A DNA stretch of 64,000 nt from Roseateles puraquae. Lineage in GTDB: Bacteria > Pseudomonadota > Gammaproteobacteria > Burkholderiales > Burkholderiaceae_C. Below the pieces are notes generated by a model that saw only the letters and a program-made list of their open reading frames with translations, was not told the DNA's origin and ran no database searches. Made by a program: the position numbers and the translations under genes. The stretch's first letter is position 1. The number at the start of each line of letters is the position of its first letter. This document shows positions 39,099 to 48,935 of this stretch, piece after piece. The stretch lies in the NCBI RefSeq assembly GCF_002205845.1, contig NZ_NISI01000001.1, positions 1,240,001 to 1,304,000 on the forward strand. The letters run 5' to 3'.

Positions 39099-40763
39099 AT
39101 GATCACCAAGAACCTCCACCCCGCCGCCAAAGAACCCACCTGGATCAACTTCTGGGGCTGGGGCAGCGGCGACATGCTCGGCGCCGGCGCCCAGGCCGTC
39201 ATCACCGGCTGGCTGTTCTATTTCTTCACCACCTTCTGCGGCCTCTCCGCGGTGGAAGCCGGCCTCATCCTGGGCCTGCCGCGGCTGCTGGAGGCCATCA
39301 CCTGCCCGCTGATCGGCTATGTGTCGGACAACCTGCGCCACACCTGGGTGGGCCGCAAGATCGGGCGGCGCAAGGTCTTCCTGCTGATCACCATCCCGCT
39401 GCTGCCCAGCTTCGCGCTGATCTTTCGCACCGGCCACACCTTCACCTACTACCTGTTGGCCTTCATCTTCTTCGAGCTGCTCTACACGATGTTTCTCATC
39501 CCCTGGGAAACGCTCGCCGCCGAGATGACCAAGGACTACAAGGCCAAGGCCAAGTTCGCCGGGGCGCGCATGATCGTGGCGCAGAGCTCGGCCATCCTCG
39601 CCTCCTACCTGCCCACGCTGCTGATCAGCCAGTTCGGCGGCAAGGACTCGCCGGACACCTTCTTCTGGATGGCGGCCATCTTCGGCGGCATCTTCTCGCT
39701 CGTGGTGCTGATCGTCGTGCTCACCACCTGGGAGCGGCCCTACGGCACGCGCGAGCAGGCGGTGCTGTCGCAGACCTATGGCGGCGTGTCGCTGAAGGCG
39801 GCGCTGATGCTGCCGGTCAAGATGTTCCGCGACCTGTTCTCCACGCTCAAGATCCGCGCCTTCCGCCAGCACCTGTCCATCTACCTGGGCGGCTACCTGT
39901 CGCAGGACATCTTCAACACCGCCTTCCCCATCTTCGTGGCCACGGTGCTGATGGGCGCCACGCTGGTGATCTCGCAGCTGATGACGGTGATGTACGTGGC
40001 CCAGCTGATCTCGGTCATGGTCGCCATCCAGATCGTCATCCGCACCGGGCCGGTGCTGGCCTACCGGCTGGCGATCTCGCTGTTCGGCGCCGCGCTGCTG
40101 CTCTACCTGGCCTTCTACCTGGTGCGCCCTGAGGGCTTCTCGACCGGATTCCAGGCGCTGGGGGCCAACCTCTTCGGCGCGCTGAACCCGGCGCGCGAAG
40201 GCTTCTCCCTCAGCCTCGTGTTCTGGACCTTCGTGCCCATCGTGCTGGCCGGCCTGGGCCGCGGCACGCTGAATTTCGTGCCCTGGTCGGTCTACAACTA
40301 CCTGCCCGACATCGACGAAGCCGTCACCGGCCAGCGCCGTGAGGGCATCTTCGCCGGCGTGATGACGCTGGTGCGCAAGGTGGCCCAGAGCGTGGCCATC
40401 ATTGCCAGCGGCTGGGTGATCGAGATGGGCGGCTACATCTCGCCCAAGAGCCGCCCGGGCGAGGTCATCGTGCAGACGCCGGAGGCCATCCAGACCATCA
40501 CGGCGCTGATGGTCGGCGGGCCGCTGCTGATGATGGTGCTCGGCATGCTCGCAGCGTGGCGCTTCCGGCTGAACGCCAGCACCCACGCCGTGCTCGTGCA
40601 TGAGGTGGAGCGGCTGCGCCGCGGTGCCACCGAAGCCGAGAGCGACGAAAACCGCCGCATCGTCGAAGACCTGACGGGCTGGCCCTACGAGCGCCTCTGG
40701 GGCCGTGGCCCCGATGGCACGCCCGCTTCCGAACTGCCGCCTTTCCAGCAAGCCCGCCCATGA
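39099..40763 (+). CDS. GPH/MFS sugar-cation symporter
   Basis: A 554-residue inner-membrane transporter with about 12 helices, of the glycoside-pentoside-hexuronide symporter type: NFWGWGSGDMLGAGAQAVIT at the start and the cytoplasmic loop DNLRHTWVGRKIGRRKVF between helices 2 and 3. There is a long hydrophilic C-terminus (HEVERLRRGATEAESDENRR). From context it imports rhamnogalacturonan oligosaccharides for the GH105. Its stop overlaps the PL26 start (ATGA). Both genes are bracketed by the two inverted repeat islands, so they form a separate transcription unit. Confidence 0.88.
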   Translation: MITKNLHPAAKEPTWINFWGWGSGDMLGAGAQAVITGWLFYFFTTFCGLSAVEAGLILGLPRLLEAITCPLIGYVSDNLRHTWVGRKIGRRKVFLLITIPLLPSFALIFRTGHTFTYYLLAFIFFELLYTMFLIPWETLAAEMTKDYKAKAKFAGARMIVAQSSAILASYLPTLLISQFGGKDSPDTFFWMAAIFGGIFSLVVLIVVLTTWERPYGTREQAVLSQTYGGVSLKAALMLPVKMFRDLFSTLKIRAFRQHLSIYLGGYLSQDIFNTAFPIFVATVLMGATLVISQLMTVMYVAQLISVMVAIQIVIRTGPVLAYRLAISLFGAALLLYLAFYLVRPEGFSTGFQALGANLFGALNPAREGFSLSLVFWTFVPIVLAGLGRGTLNFVPWSVYNYLPDIDEAVTGQRREGIFAGVMTLVRKVAQSVAIIASGWVIEMGGYISPKSRPGEVIVQTPEAIQTITALMVGGPLLMMVLGMLAAWRFRLNASTHAVLVHEVERLRRGATEAESDENRRIVEDLTGWPYERLWGRGPDGTPASELPPFQQARP

Positions 40764-43510
40764 CCGACTTCAGCCGCCGCCACTTCTTCAAGACTGCCAC
40801 GCTGCCCCTGGGCGCCGTGAGCGCGGTGGGTGGCCTGGCCCCTGTGCCCGCGACTGCCGCCTCGACAGCCGGCACCGCCCCCAGCGCGCCTGCCGACGCC
40901 GACCCGCAGGCCCTGCGCTGGCTCGACGGCGCCGCGCCTGCGCTGATGCTCGGCGCAACGCTGGGCCTGCCCTGGCCGCGCGGCGCGCACCGCAAGGGGC
41001 AGGACTTTCATGCGCTTGACGGCCAGGGCCAGCCCTTGCCCCTGCAGAGCTGGCCACTGGCCTGGTGGCCTGACGGTTCGCTGAAGTGGACAGCCCATGC
41101 GCTGCCTGCCGGCGTCGAGACCGGCGCTGCGCCCAGCATCCGCGCCGGCAAGGCACCGAAGCCGACCGTCGGCGCGCGGGTGAGCGTGAAGGAAGGCCCG
41201 ACCGCGGTCGAAGTCGACACCGGCATCCTGCGCTGCCACCTGCCGCGCCAGGGCACGCAGCTCATCCGCAGCATCGAGCGCAATGGCCGCGAGATCCTGC
41301 GCGGCTGCACCCTCGTCGCCCAGGTCGACGACAAGCCCGATGCCGAGCAGGGCCCCGTCACACAGACGGCCCTGGACAGCCGCATCCGCCAGGTCACGGT
41401 GGAGCAGTCCGGCCCAGTGAGGGCCGTGGTGAAGGTGGACGGCCAGCACCGCAGTGCCGCCGGTCGCGAATGGCTGCCGTTCTCGGTGCGCTTCTATTTC
41501 TACGCGGGTGCCGAGTCGGTGCGCATCATGCACACCTTCGTGTTCGACGGCGACGACCAGAAGGACTTCCTGCGCGGCATCGGCCTGCGCTTTGACGTGC
41601 CCATGCGCGACGCGCTGCATGACCGGCACATCCGCTTTGCCGGCGAAGCGGGCGGCCTGTGGGCCGAGGGCGTGCGCAACCTCACCGGCCTGCGCCGCGA
41701 CCCGGGTGCGGCGGTGCGCGAGGCCCAGCTGGCCGGCCGCGCCACGCCGCCGCTGGAGCAATGGGGCCCGCAGGTCCGCAAGCTGCACCACCGCATCCCG
41801 GCCTGGGGCGACTACACGCTCAGCCAGCTCAGCGCCGACGGCTTCCAGATCAAGAAGCGCACCCAGGCCGGCCACGGCTGGATCCCGGCGGCCTTCGGCC
41901 GCCGCGCGCCTGGCAGCGGCTACGTCGGCGGCATCAGCGGCGGCGTGGCCTTCGGTCTGCGTGACTTCTGGCAGCGCCACCCAACGCAACTGGACGTGCG
42001 CCATGCGGTGGGCGACGCGGCGCAAGTGACGCTCTGGATGCACTCGCCCGAAGCGCCCGCCATGGACCTGCGCTTCTATCACGATGGTCTCGGCATGGAG
42101 ACCCACGAGCAGGAGCTCGAAGGGCTGGAGATCACTTACGAGGACTACGAAAAGGGCTTCGGCACACCCGTGGGCATTGCGCGCAGCAGCGAGATCACGC
42201 TGTGGGGCCTGGCGGCCACGCCGTCGCGCGAGCGCCTCGTGCAGATGGCCGCGGCCGTGCAGACACCGCCGCAGCTCGCCGCGCAGCCGGTACGCTACCT
42301 GCAAGCCGGCGTGTTCGGCAAGCTCTGGAGCCTGCCGGACCGCTCCACGCCGGCCCGCCGCAAGATCGAGGACAAGCTCGACTTCCTGTTCGACTTCTAC
42401 GCCAAGGAGGTCGAGCAACGCCACTGGTACGGCTTCTGGGACTATGGCGACATCCGCCACACCTACGACGCCGACCGCCATGAATGGCGCTACGACGTAG
42501 GCGGCTTCGCCTGGGACAACTCCGAACTCTCGCCCGACCTGTGGCTCTGGTACAGCTACCTGCGCACCGGCCGGGCCGACGTCTTCCGCTTCGCCGAAGC
42601 CATGGTGCGCCATACCAGCGAGGTCGACATCTACCACCTCGGCCGCTTCCAGGGCCTGGGCACACGGCACAACGTGCAGCACTGGGGCTGCAGCGCCAAG
42701 CAGGCGCGCATCTCGACGGCGGCCTACCGGCGCTTCTACTACTACCTGACCGCTGACGAACGCGTGGGCGACGTGATGCGTGAGGTGCTGAGCGCCGACA
42801 GCAAGATGGACGAGGTCGATCCGGTCCGAAAGATCGCCGGCCGCGTGGACAAGGGCCCCTGGCCGGCACGCATCGGCTTCGGCACCGACTGGGGCTCGGT
42901 GGTCGCCAACGTGCTGACTGAGTGGGAGCGCACGGGTGACGTGCGCTGGCGCAACAAGCTGCTGCGTGGCATGAAGGGCATCGCCGCCATGCCACGCGGC
43001 TTCTTCACGGGCAGCGGCGGCTACGAGCCCACGGGGCCGAACGAAGGCGCCTTCCACAACGTCAGTGGCGACAAGATCAGCGCCAGCCACCTGAGCGCGG
43101 TGTTCGGCGCGGTGGAGATGATGGCCGAGCTGGTGGACCTGATCGACGAGCCCGCCTTCAAGGCAGCCTGGCTGCAGTATTGCGAGCTGTACAACGCGCC
43201 GCGCGAGCAGCAGGTCAAGGCCCTGGGCGCGCCGCACGGCGGCAGCCCGGTGCTCAGCGTGGGGCATTCGCGGCTGACGGCCTATGCCGCCCGGCAGAAG
43301 GGCGATGCGGCCCTGGGGCAGCGCGCCTGGCGCGAGTTCTGGGCGGATGATCCGCGCGGCTTGAAGACGCTGAAGACGACGCGGGTGGCGGGGCCGCTGG
43401 TGCTCAACCCGGTGGAGGAGGCGCCGTGGATCAGCACGAATGACACGGCGCAGTGGGGGTTGGCGGCGATCCAGAACCTGGCGTTGGTGGGCGACCAGTT
43501 GGTCGATTGA
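40760..43510 (+). CDS. PL26-type rhamnogalacturonan exolyase (PcRGLX/YetA-like), Tat-exported
   Basis: A 916-residue protein with a twin-arginine signal (FSRRHFFKTATLPLG). Its order of parts, an N-terminal beta-sandwich, a central beta domain (VRFYFYAGAESVRIMHTFVF) and a C-terminal alpha/alpha toroid (WRYDVGGFAWDNSELSPDLW, TRHNVQHWGCSAKQ, HNVSGDKISASHLS), matches PcRGLX-like proteins of PL26 and Bacillus YetA. The PL26 enzyme cleaves rhamnogalacturonan I backbone from the end. Length is typical. It is translated in overlap with the transporter. The family assignment is from recall of domain order, so a non-lyase relative is possible. Confidence 0.82.
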   Translation: MTDFSRRHFFKTATLPLGAVSAVGGLAPVPATAASTAGTAPSAPADADPQALRWLDGAAPALMLGATLGLPWPRGAHRKGQDFHALDGQGQPLPLQSWPLAWWPDGSLKWTAHALPAGVETGAAPSIRAGKAPKPTVGARVSVKEGPTAVEVDTGILRCHLPRQGTQLIRSIERNGREILRGCTLVAQVDDKPDAEQGPVTQTALDSRIRQVTVEQSGPVRAVVKVDGQHRSAAGREWLPFSVRFYFYAGAESVRIMHTFVFDGDDQKDFLRGIGLRFDVPMRDALHDRHIRFAGEAGGLWAEGVRNLTGLRRDPGAAVREAQLAGRATPPLEQWGPQVRKLHHRIPAWGDYTLSQLSADGFQIKKRTQAGHGWIPAAFGRRAPGSGYVGGISGGVAFGLRDFWQRHPTQLDVRHAVGDAAQVTLWMHSPEAPAMDLRFYHDGLGMETHEQELEGLEITYEDYEKGFGTPVGIARSSEITLWGLAATPSRERLVQMAAAVQTPPQLAAQPVRYLQAGVFGKLWSLPDRSTPARRKIEDKLDFLFDFYAKEVEQRHWYGFWDYGDIRHTYDADRHEWRYDVGGFAWDNSELSPDLWLWYSYLRTGRADVFRFAEAMVRHTSEVDIYHLGRFQGLGTRHNVQHWGCSAKQARISTAAYRRFYYYLTADERVGDVMREVLSADSKMDEVDPVRKIAGRVDKGPWPARIGFGTDWGSVVANVLTEWERTGDVRWRNKLLRGMKGIAAMPRGFFTGSGGYEPTGPNEGAFHNVSGDKISASHLSAVFGAVEMMAELVDLIDEPAFKAAWLQYCELYNAPREQQVKALGAPHGGSPVLSVGHSRLTAYAARQKGDAALGQRAWREFWADDPRGLKTLKTTRVAGPLVLNPVEEAPWISTNDTAQWGLAAIQNLALVGDQLVD

Positions 43511-44151
43511 AAGTGCTGGTGGCTGTTCGCCGCTTAGGCTTGGTGGCAAGGCCCATGCCGGGAGTTCGCCCCGGCGGGCGACCTACTTTCTTGTGCGCAC
43601 AAGAAAGTAGGCAAAGAAAGCGCCCCTGCAAAACCGCCCCTGCGGGGTTCCCTGCGATGCTCGAAGCCCGGGGCCAGCGCCAAACTCCCTTCGCTCACTA
43701 CGTTCGCTGCGGTCAGACAGTGGCGCTGAGTCAGTTGTTGAAGCGTGCTGCGCACGCGCCCCGGGCTTCTGCGCTTCTCGGCGGTTTAGAAGGGGAGACC
43801 CCAAAACAGCCGAACAGCCGAAGCAGCCAACAGCCAAACGCCACATCCCTTCGGTCGTGGCTGTTCCTGCTGTCCCCCCTGGAGCCCGCCGAGCAGCGCA
43901 AGGCCTTGAGGGCGCGTGCGCAGCACGCTTCAACAACTGACTCCGCGCAACTGTTTGACCGGAGCGTAGCGGAGGGAGTTTTGCGCGGGCCCTCAAGGCC
44001 TGAGCAGCGCAGGGAAGCCAGAGCGAAGCGAAAGGCCGGGCGGGTCGGGGGGCGACTTTTTGCCTACTTTTTGGTCGCTCAAAAAGTAGGTCGCCCGCCG
44101 GGGCGAATTCCCGGCACCACCCTTGGCAGCACACAGAAGTAGCTCAAACCC
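43511..44151. repeat. Intergenic repeat island B (inverted copy of island A)
   Basis: No gene. From about 43553 to 44125 lies a composite repeat that, read on the other strand, matches island A in order and content. It holds stem-loops around 43581-43612 (cctactttcttg/caagaaagtagg) and 44062-44092 (cctactttttg/caaaaagtagg). The central part (43800-43880) between the two units differs most from island A. The GTG of the CE12 gene follows at 44152. Confidence 0.88.
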
Positions 44152-45414
44152 GTGAGACACCTCATCCTGACCCTCGCCCTCGCCGCCGCAGCCCTCACCG
44201 CCCATGCGGCAGGGCCCGTATGGCGCTTCGCGTTCGGCACCCAAGCCCCCGCCAACGGTGAAAGCACCGTCACCGCAGAAACGACCTACACCCCCGACAG
44301 CCACTACGGCTACGAACCCAACGCCGCCCTCAACGCTGCCGGCCAGCCCACCTTCTTCTCCGTCGACCTCCCCGAAGGCAACTACCGCATCACCGCCACC
44401 CTCGGCGGCCCGCAGGCGAGTGACACCACGGTCAAGGCCGAACTGCGCCGCCTCATGCTCGACGCCGTGCAGGTCCCGGCCGACGGCAGCGCCACACGCA
44501 GCTTCATCGTCAATGTGCGCACCGCCGACATCACCGCCGCACCCGGCGTCGAGCCCGGCCGTGTCAAGCTGAAGGAGCGTGAGATTGCCAGCGAAGCCTG
44601 GGCCTGGGACCGGCGGCTCACGCTGGAGATCAACGGACCGCGCCCGGCGCTGCAGCGGCTGGAGATCGAGCCGGTGCGCGTGCCCACGGTGTTCCTGCTC
44701 GGCGACTCGACCGTGGCCGACCAGGGCGGTGAGCCCTACGCCAGCTGGGGGCAGATGCTGACCGCACTGTTCAAGCCCACGATCGCGGTGGCCAACCATG
44801 CCGAATCCGGCGAGACCTTTCGCGACTCGCTCGCGCGGCGGCGCCTCGACAAGATCCTGTCGGTGCTGCAGCCCGGCGACACGGTGCTGCTGCAATTCGG
44901 CCACAACGATCAGAAGCAGCAGAAGGACGGCAGCGGCAATGCCCAGACCTACCAGGCCGAGATGCGCACGCATGCCGAGCGCATCCTCGCGCGTGGCGGC
45001 GTGCCGGTGATCGTGTCATCCATGGAGCGGCGCAGCTTCGATGCCCAAGGCCGCCTCAAGCCCAGTCTGCTGGAGTACGCTGACGCCGCACGCGCGGTCG
45101 CCCGCGACATGAAGCTCGCCTTCGTCGACCTCAACGCCATGAGCCAGGCCTTCTATGCCGCCCTCGGCCCGGAGCGTTCGCAGGCGGCGCACCCGGTCAA
45201 CAACGGCAAGCTCGACAACACGCATCACAACAACTACGGCGCTGCTCAGTTGGCCCGCTTCGTGGCCCAGGGCCTGCGCGACGCCGGCGTGCCGGTCGCC
45301 GCTCAGCTGCGGGACGACCTGGGCCCGATCGACCCGGCACGGCCGCTGCCGCCAGAAGGCTTCCACATCGCGGCCAGCCCCGGCCACACGCAACTGCGCC
45401 CGCTGGGCGACTGA
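44152..45414 (+). CDS. Rhamnogalacturonan acetylesterase (CE12, SGNH fold)
   Basis: A 420-residue secreted esterase that removes acetyl groups from rhamnogalacturonan. A signal peptide (HLILTLALAAAALTAHA) is followed by a beta-sandwich of about 130 residues. The SGNH domain has block I FLLGDSTVADQGG (Ser186), block III LLQFGHNDQKQQ and block V NTHHNNYGA with Asp-x-x-His just before. The two-part architecture resembles RhgT/YesT-like CE12 enzymes. It starts at a GTG, just after repeat island B, and is followed 2 bases later by the serine hydrolase gene. Confidence 0.9.
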   Translation: MRHLILTLALAAAALTAHAAGPVWRFAFGTQAPANGESTVTAETTYTPDSHYGYEPNAALNAAGQPTFFSVDLPEGNYRITATLGGPQASDTTVKAELRRLMLDAVQVPADGSATRSFIVNVRTADITAAPGVEPGRVKLKEREIASEAWAWDRRLTLEINGPRPALQRLEIEPVRVPTVFLLGDSTVADQGGEPYASWGQMLTALFKPTIAVANHAESGETFRDSLARRRLDKILSVLQPGDTVLLQFGHNDQKQQKDGSGNAQTYQAEMRTHAERILARGGVPVIVSSMERRSFDAQGRLKPSLLEYADAARAVARDMKLAFVDLNAMSQAFYAALGPERSQAAHPVNNGKLDNTHHNNYGAAQLARFVAQGLRDAGVPVAAQLRDDLGPIDPARPLPPEGFHIAASPGHTQLRPLGD

Positions 45415-45416
45415 CC

Positions 45417-46655
45417 ATGAAACACACCCTGCTTGCCCTGGCCCTGGCCTGCGCCACCCTTGGCCTGGCGCCCGCCGTTCAAGCCGCACCACCGCAGCCG
45501 GCGCTGGTGGCCGGCTTCTCGCCGGAGCGCCTGAAGCGGCTGGATGCAGCCATCGAGGAGCAGATGGCGCAGCGCCAGCTCGCCGGCGGCGTGATGGTGG
45601 TGCTGCGGGATGGCAAGCCGGTGGTCTTCAAGGCCTATGGCCAGCAAGACATCGAGAACGCCCGGCCGATGAAGGTCGACACGATCTTCCGCATCGCCTC
45701 GATGACCAAGGCGATCACGACGGTCGCCGCCATGATGCTCTACGAGGAAGGCCGCTTCCTGCTGAAAGACCCGGTGGCGCGCTACCTGCCAGCCTTCGCC
45801 CACCTGCAGGTCGCCCTACCCGGCGGCGGCACCGAGCCAACGCGCCGGCCGCTGACCATCCACGACCTGCTGACCCACACCGCCGGCATGAGCTACGGCC
45901 CCGGCCCGGCCAAGGCCGCGTATGAGGCCGCCGGCATGAAGGACTGGTACCTCGTCGGCCACAACGAGAGCCTGGCCGACTGGACCGACCGCCTGGCCCA
46001 GCTGCCGCTGCAAGGCCAGCCCGGCGAAGACTTCATCTACGGCTACGCCACCGATGTGCTCGGCCGGCTGGTGGAAGTGGTCTCGGGCATGCCGCTGGAC
46101 CGCTTCATCAAGGAACGCATCACCGACCCGCTGCGCATGCCTGACACCAGCTTCTGGGTGCCGCCCGAGAAGGCGGCCCGCCTGGCCAACGTCTACGGCC
46201 TGGAAGGCGGGCAGCTCAAGCTGATGGAAACCGCTGCGCGCAGCGACTTCGTCAACGGCCCGCGCAAGCTGACCTCGGGTGGCGCGGGCCTGGTGTCCAC
46301 GGCTGGCGACTACAGCCGCTTCCTGCAGATGCTGCTCAACCGCGGCGAGCTCGATGGCGTTCGCCTGCTCTCGCCCCAGACCGTGGCGCTGATGACGGCC
46401 GACCACCTCGGCCCCAAGGCCCGCGGCGATGCGGATGGCTTCGGCCTGGGTTTCTGGGTCAACGTGAAGCGTGGCGGCTTCAGGGAGCTGGGCAGCGAAG
46501 GCGCCTACGGCTGGGGCAGTGCCTACTTCCCGCAGTACACCGTGGACCCGAAGGAGCGACTGGTCATCCTGCTGATGACGCAACTGCGCCCGGCCGGCAA
46601 CTCCACGCTGGCGCTGCGGGTGCGCAACCTGACCTACCAGGCGCTGATCCGCTGA
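45417..46655 (+). CDS. Class C beta-lactamase-like serine hydrolase
   Basis: A 412-residue exported hydrolase with signal KHTLLALALACATLGLAPAV. The S-x-x-K motif is IASMTKAITT (Ser95-Lys98), the Tyr lies in FIYGYATDVLGRLVE, and the third box region (TSGGAGLVSTAGDYSRF) is typical of the beta-lactamase/esterase family VIII group. The setting beside a CE12 acetylesterase suggests a carbohydrate esterase rather than antibiotic resistance. It shares the CE12 operon (stop to start 2 bases) and converges on the kinase gene 7 bases away. Confidence 0.85.
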   Translation: MKHTLLALALACATLGLAPAVQAAPPQPALVAGFSPERLKRLDAAIEEQMAQRQLAGGVMVVLRDGKPVVFKAYGQQDIENARPMKVDTIFRIASMTKAITTVAAMMLYEEGRFLLKDPVARYLPAFAHLQVALPGGGTEPTRRPLTIHDLLTHTAGMSYGPGPAKAAYEAAGMKDWYLVGHNESLADWTDRLAQLPLQGQPGEDFIYGYATDVLGRLVEVVSGMPLDRFIKERITDPLRMPDTSFWVPPEKAARLANVYGLEGGQLKLMETAARSDFVNGPRKLTSGGAGLVSTAGDYSRFLQMLLNRGELDGVRLLSPQTVALMTADHLGPKARGDADGFGLGFWVNVKRGGFRELGSEGAYGWGSAYFPQYTVDPKERLVILLMTQLRPAGNSTLALRVRNLTYQALIR

Positions 46656-46662
46656 GCCAGCT

Positions 46663-48057
46663 TCAGCGAGCGTCGGCGCGGCTGCGCCACGCGTCGCGAT
46701 AGGCCCGCAAGCCCGGCATGTTCAGCGCCACCACCGCTGCACCGCCGCCCGGTGGCGACATGCCCCATCCCGCCAGCAACCCCGCCCCGCAGGTGGTGCC
46801 GCTGCTGTCGTCAGACACGATCACCTCGCGCCCATCGGCCAGCCCGGCCAGCAGCGGGCCGAGCCAGGGGTTGGCCGTGAAGGCGCCTTCCACGATGACG
46901 CGGCCGGAGGCACCCAGGGCGTGCAGGCAGTGGTCGGTGACCAGGGTGATGTAGAGCGTGGCCAGCGCCGCCTGCTCGGCGGGCGATGCCGGCGCCGGGC
47001 CCACCACGCGGCCCGTCTGGCCTGCAAACGGCCCGCCGGTCTCGGCGAAGCACGGCAGGGCCAGGGTCTGCTGCGCCACCAGCCGCTGCAGGTCCGCCAG
47101 GCTGAAAGACGCGGGCCGCTCGCCCGCCAGCGCGCCGAACTCCCGCCCGCCCATGAAGCGCATGCAAGGCACGGCATTGCCGAAGACGTCGCAGTTGGCC
47201 AGCATGTCCTGCGCCTCCACCAGCGGGCGCGTGGCCGAACCGAGCGCCGCCGCGATGACCCAGGTGCCGGTGGACAGCACGGTGCAGGGGCCGCTTTGTT
47301 GCAGCGTCAGCAGATGGCGCAGCAACGAGGCATTGCTGTCATGAATGCCGCAGACGATCTCGCAATCCGCCGGCAGGCCGGTGTCAGCGGCCAGCTCGGG
47401 CCGCAAGCGGCCCAGGCGCGACCAGGCTTCGCGCAGCGGCGGGAAGAGCGGCAGCCAGCCCTGGTGCTCGACCAGGGACGAGAAGCGCTGCTCGGCGGGC
47501 CGCCAGAGGTCGGTGTGGCAGCCCAGGGACGTAACCTCGCTGGCCGCCACGCCGCACAGCCGCCAGGCCCAGTACTGCGGGTACGTCAGCAGATGCCGCG
47601 CCCGTGCAAACTCAGCGGGGAAGCGTGCCTGCAGCCAGTCAATCTGGCGGCCCAGGTTGAGACCGGCGGGCAGCCGCGGCGAGCCGCTCTCGGCGAAGCC
47701 CGGGCGGCGGGTGTCATAACGGGCTTCATCGGTGGCATCGCCCGGCACGTGCTCATAGTCGAGCACCGGCAGCACCAGACCGCGGTCGTCCACGAGGGCG
47801 GCCGTGGCGCCGTGGGTTACCGGCACGACGGCCCGGATGTGGGCCTGCGTTGCCATGGTGCGCAGCCCGGTCAGCATCCACTGCCACAGCCGCTCCGTGT
47901 CGTGGTGCGGATAGGGCCCGTCACGGCGAACCGTGTTGGGCGTGCGCAGCTCGGCCCGGATGTGCTGCTGGTCGTCAATCAGCGTCAGCTTGGCATTCGT
48001 CTTGCCGATGTCCAGAACGACGACGCCCGGGCCAAGGGCGCCGGCCACAGCGCTCAA
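46663..48057 (-). CDS. FGGY-family carbohydrate kinase, probable rhamnulokinase
   Basis: A 464-residue sugar kinase. The N-terminal ATPase strand VVVLDIGKTNAKLTLID, HDSNASLL in the middle and GTTCGAGLLAGWG near the end are typical of FGGY kinases. Neighbouring isomerase, aldolase and mutarotase genes for L-rhamnose make L-rhamnulose the likely substrate. By sequence alone fuculose or a related ketose is possible. The proposed TTG start at 48057 overlaps the DeoR-type regulator stop (TTGA); a GTG three codons later is the alternative. It is cotranscribed with the regulator. Confidence 0.82.
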   Translation of the reverse strand: MSAVAGALGPGVVVLDIGKTNAKLTLIDDQQHIRAELRTPNTVRRDGPYPHHDTERLWQWMLTGLRTMATQAHIRAVVPVTHGATAALVDDRGLVLPVLDYEHVPGDATDEARYDTRRPGFAESGSPRLPAGLNLGRQIDWLQARFPAEFARARHLLTYPQYWAWRLCGVAASEVTSLGCHTDLWRPAEQRFSSLVEHQGWLPLFPPLREAWSRLGRLRPELAADTGLPADCEIVCGIHDSNASLLRHLLTLQQSGPCTVLSTGTWVIAAALGSATRPLVEAQDMLANCDVFGNAVPCMRFMGGREFGALAGERPASFSLADLQRLVAQQTLALPCFAETGGPFAGQTGRVVGPAPASPAEQAALATLYITLVTDHCLHALGASGRVIVEGAFTANPWLGPLLAGLADGREVIVSDDSSGTTCGAGLLAGWGMSPPGGGAAVVALNMPGLRAYRDAWRSRADAR

Positions 48058-48935
48058 GAGTGCAGCCCGGCGTGGCGGCCATAGGCGCCTGACTCCAGCA
48101 CGGCGGCGTAGTCATGCGAGCTCATGGCCGACGCCTCCATCACGCGCGGGTCCACCGGCTCGGGCTCGACGGTGATGACGCGAACGCCATAGTGCTCCAG
48201 CAGCTGCACGGCGCTGTCGGAGGCGCCGGTGTCGGTGATGACGGTCGAGACGCGGTTCAGGCCGCACAGCACCAGGCCCGCCTTGCGCTGGAACTTGGAG
48301 CTATCCACCAGCACGACCAGCTCCTCGGCCTGGCCGATCAGGCGCTTCTCGGCCTGGATGAGCAGCGGGTCGGCTTCCATCAAGCCGAGGATGGACAGGC
48401 CATACACGCCCATGAACATCTTGGCCGCGTAATGGTGTTGGGCCACGTCGTTCTCGAAGGGACTCAGGATGACGTTTTGCTCGCGGTAGACCTTGCCGCC
48501 CGGCAGGATGATTTCGTTGTCGCTGGTGACGAGCAGGCGCTCGGCCATCAGGAAGGAATTGGTGAGTATCTTGAGTTGTTTCTCGACGAGAAACTCCGCC
48601 ATCATGAACGTGGTGGTGCCGCCGTTGATGATGATGGTTTCGCCGTTATTGCACATTGACGTGGCATAACGGGCGATGGCGCGTTTGGCAGCGGTATTTT
48701 GCTGGGCATTGTTTTGAAAGCTTTCGCTGGACAGCGTATAGGCTTTCTTTTTCTGCTCCAGGCGCTGGGCGCCGCCGCGGGTGCGGGTGAGCTGATTTTT
48801 GGCTGCGAGCCACGAAATATCGCGGCGCACCGTGGCGGCAGACGCCGACAGCCATTCCATCAATTGCTGCACGCTGGCGTGCTCGCGCTCGTCCAGCAGT
48901 TTGAGCAGACGTTTGTGGCGCTTGTGATTGATCAT
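48054..48935 (-). CDS. DeoR/GlpR-family transcriptional regulator
   Basis: A 293-residue repressor-type protein. N-terminal winged HTH at about 5-58 (KRLLKLLDEREHASVQQLME, SAATVRRDISWLAAKNQL). C-terminal sugar-phosphate sensor with NGGTTTFMMAEFL, NSFLMAERLL and LVVLVDSSKFQRKAGLVL. The ATG at 48935 is preceded by AAAGGTGATCC. It heads a two-gene operon with the kinase and is divergent from the aldolase/dehydrogenase gene. It probably controls rhamnose or rhamnogalacturonan genes in response to a phosphorylated sugar such as rhamnulose-1-phosphate, which is inference from its family and place. Confidence 0.88.
   Translation of the reverse strand: MINHKRHKRLLKLLDEREHASVQQLMEWLSASAATVRRDISWLAAKNQLTRTRGGAQRLEQKKKAYTLSSESFQNNAQQNTAAKRAIARYATSMCNNGETIIINGGTTTFMMAEFLVEKQLKILTNSFLMAERLLVTSDNEIILPGGKVYREQNVILSPFENDVAQHHYAAKMFMGVYGLSILGLMEADPLLIQAEKRLIGQAEELVVLVDSSKFQRKAGLVLCGLNRVSTVITDTGASDSAVQLLEHYGVRVITVEPEPVDPRVMEASAMSSHDYAAVLESGAYGRHAGLHS

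Noticed and set aside
38424..39102. Short open frames inside repeat island A, such as 38368-39102
   Set aside because: They run through palindromic repeat DNA, differ between the two islands, and lack domains and start signals.
43453..44142. Open frames inside repeat island B
   Set aside because: Same reason as island A; the inverted copy is not conserved as protein.
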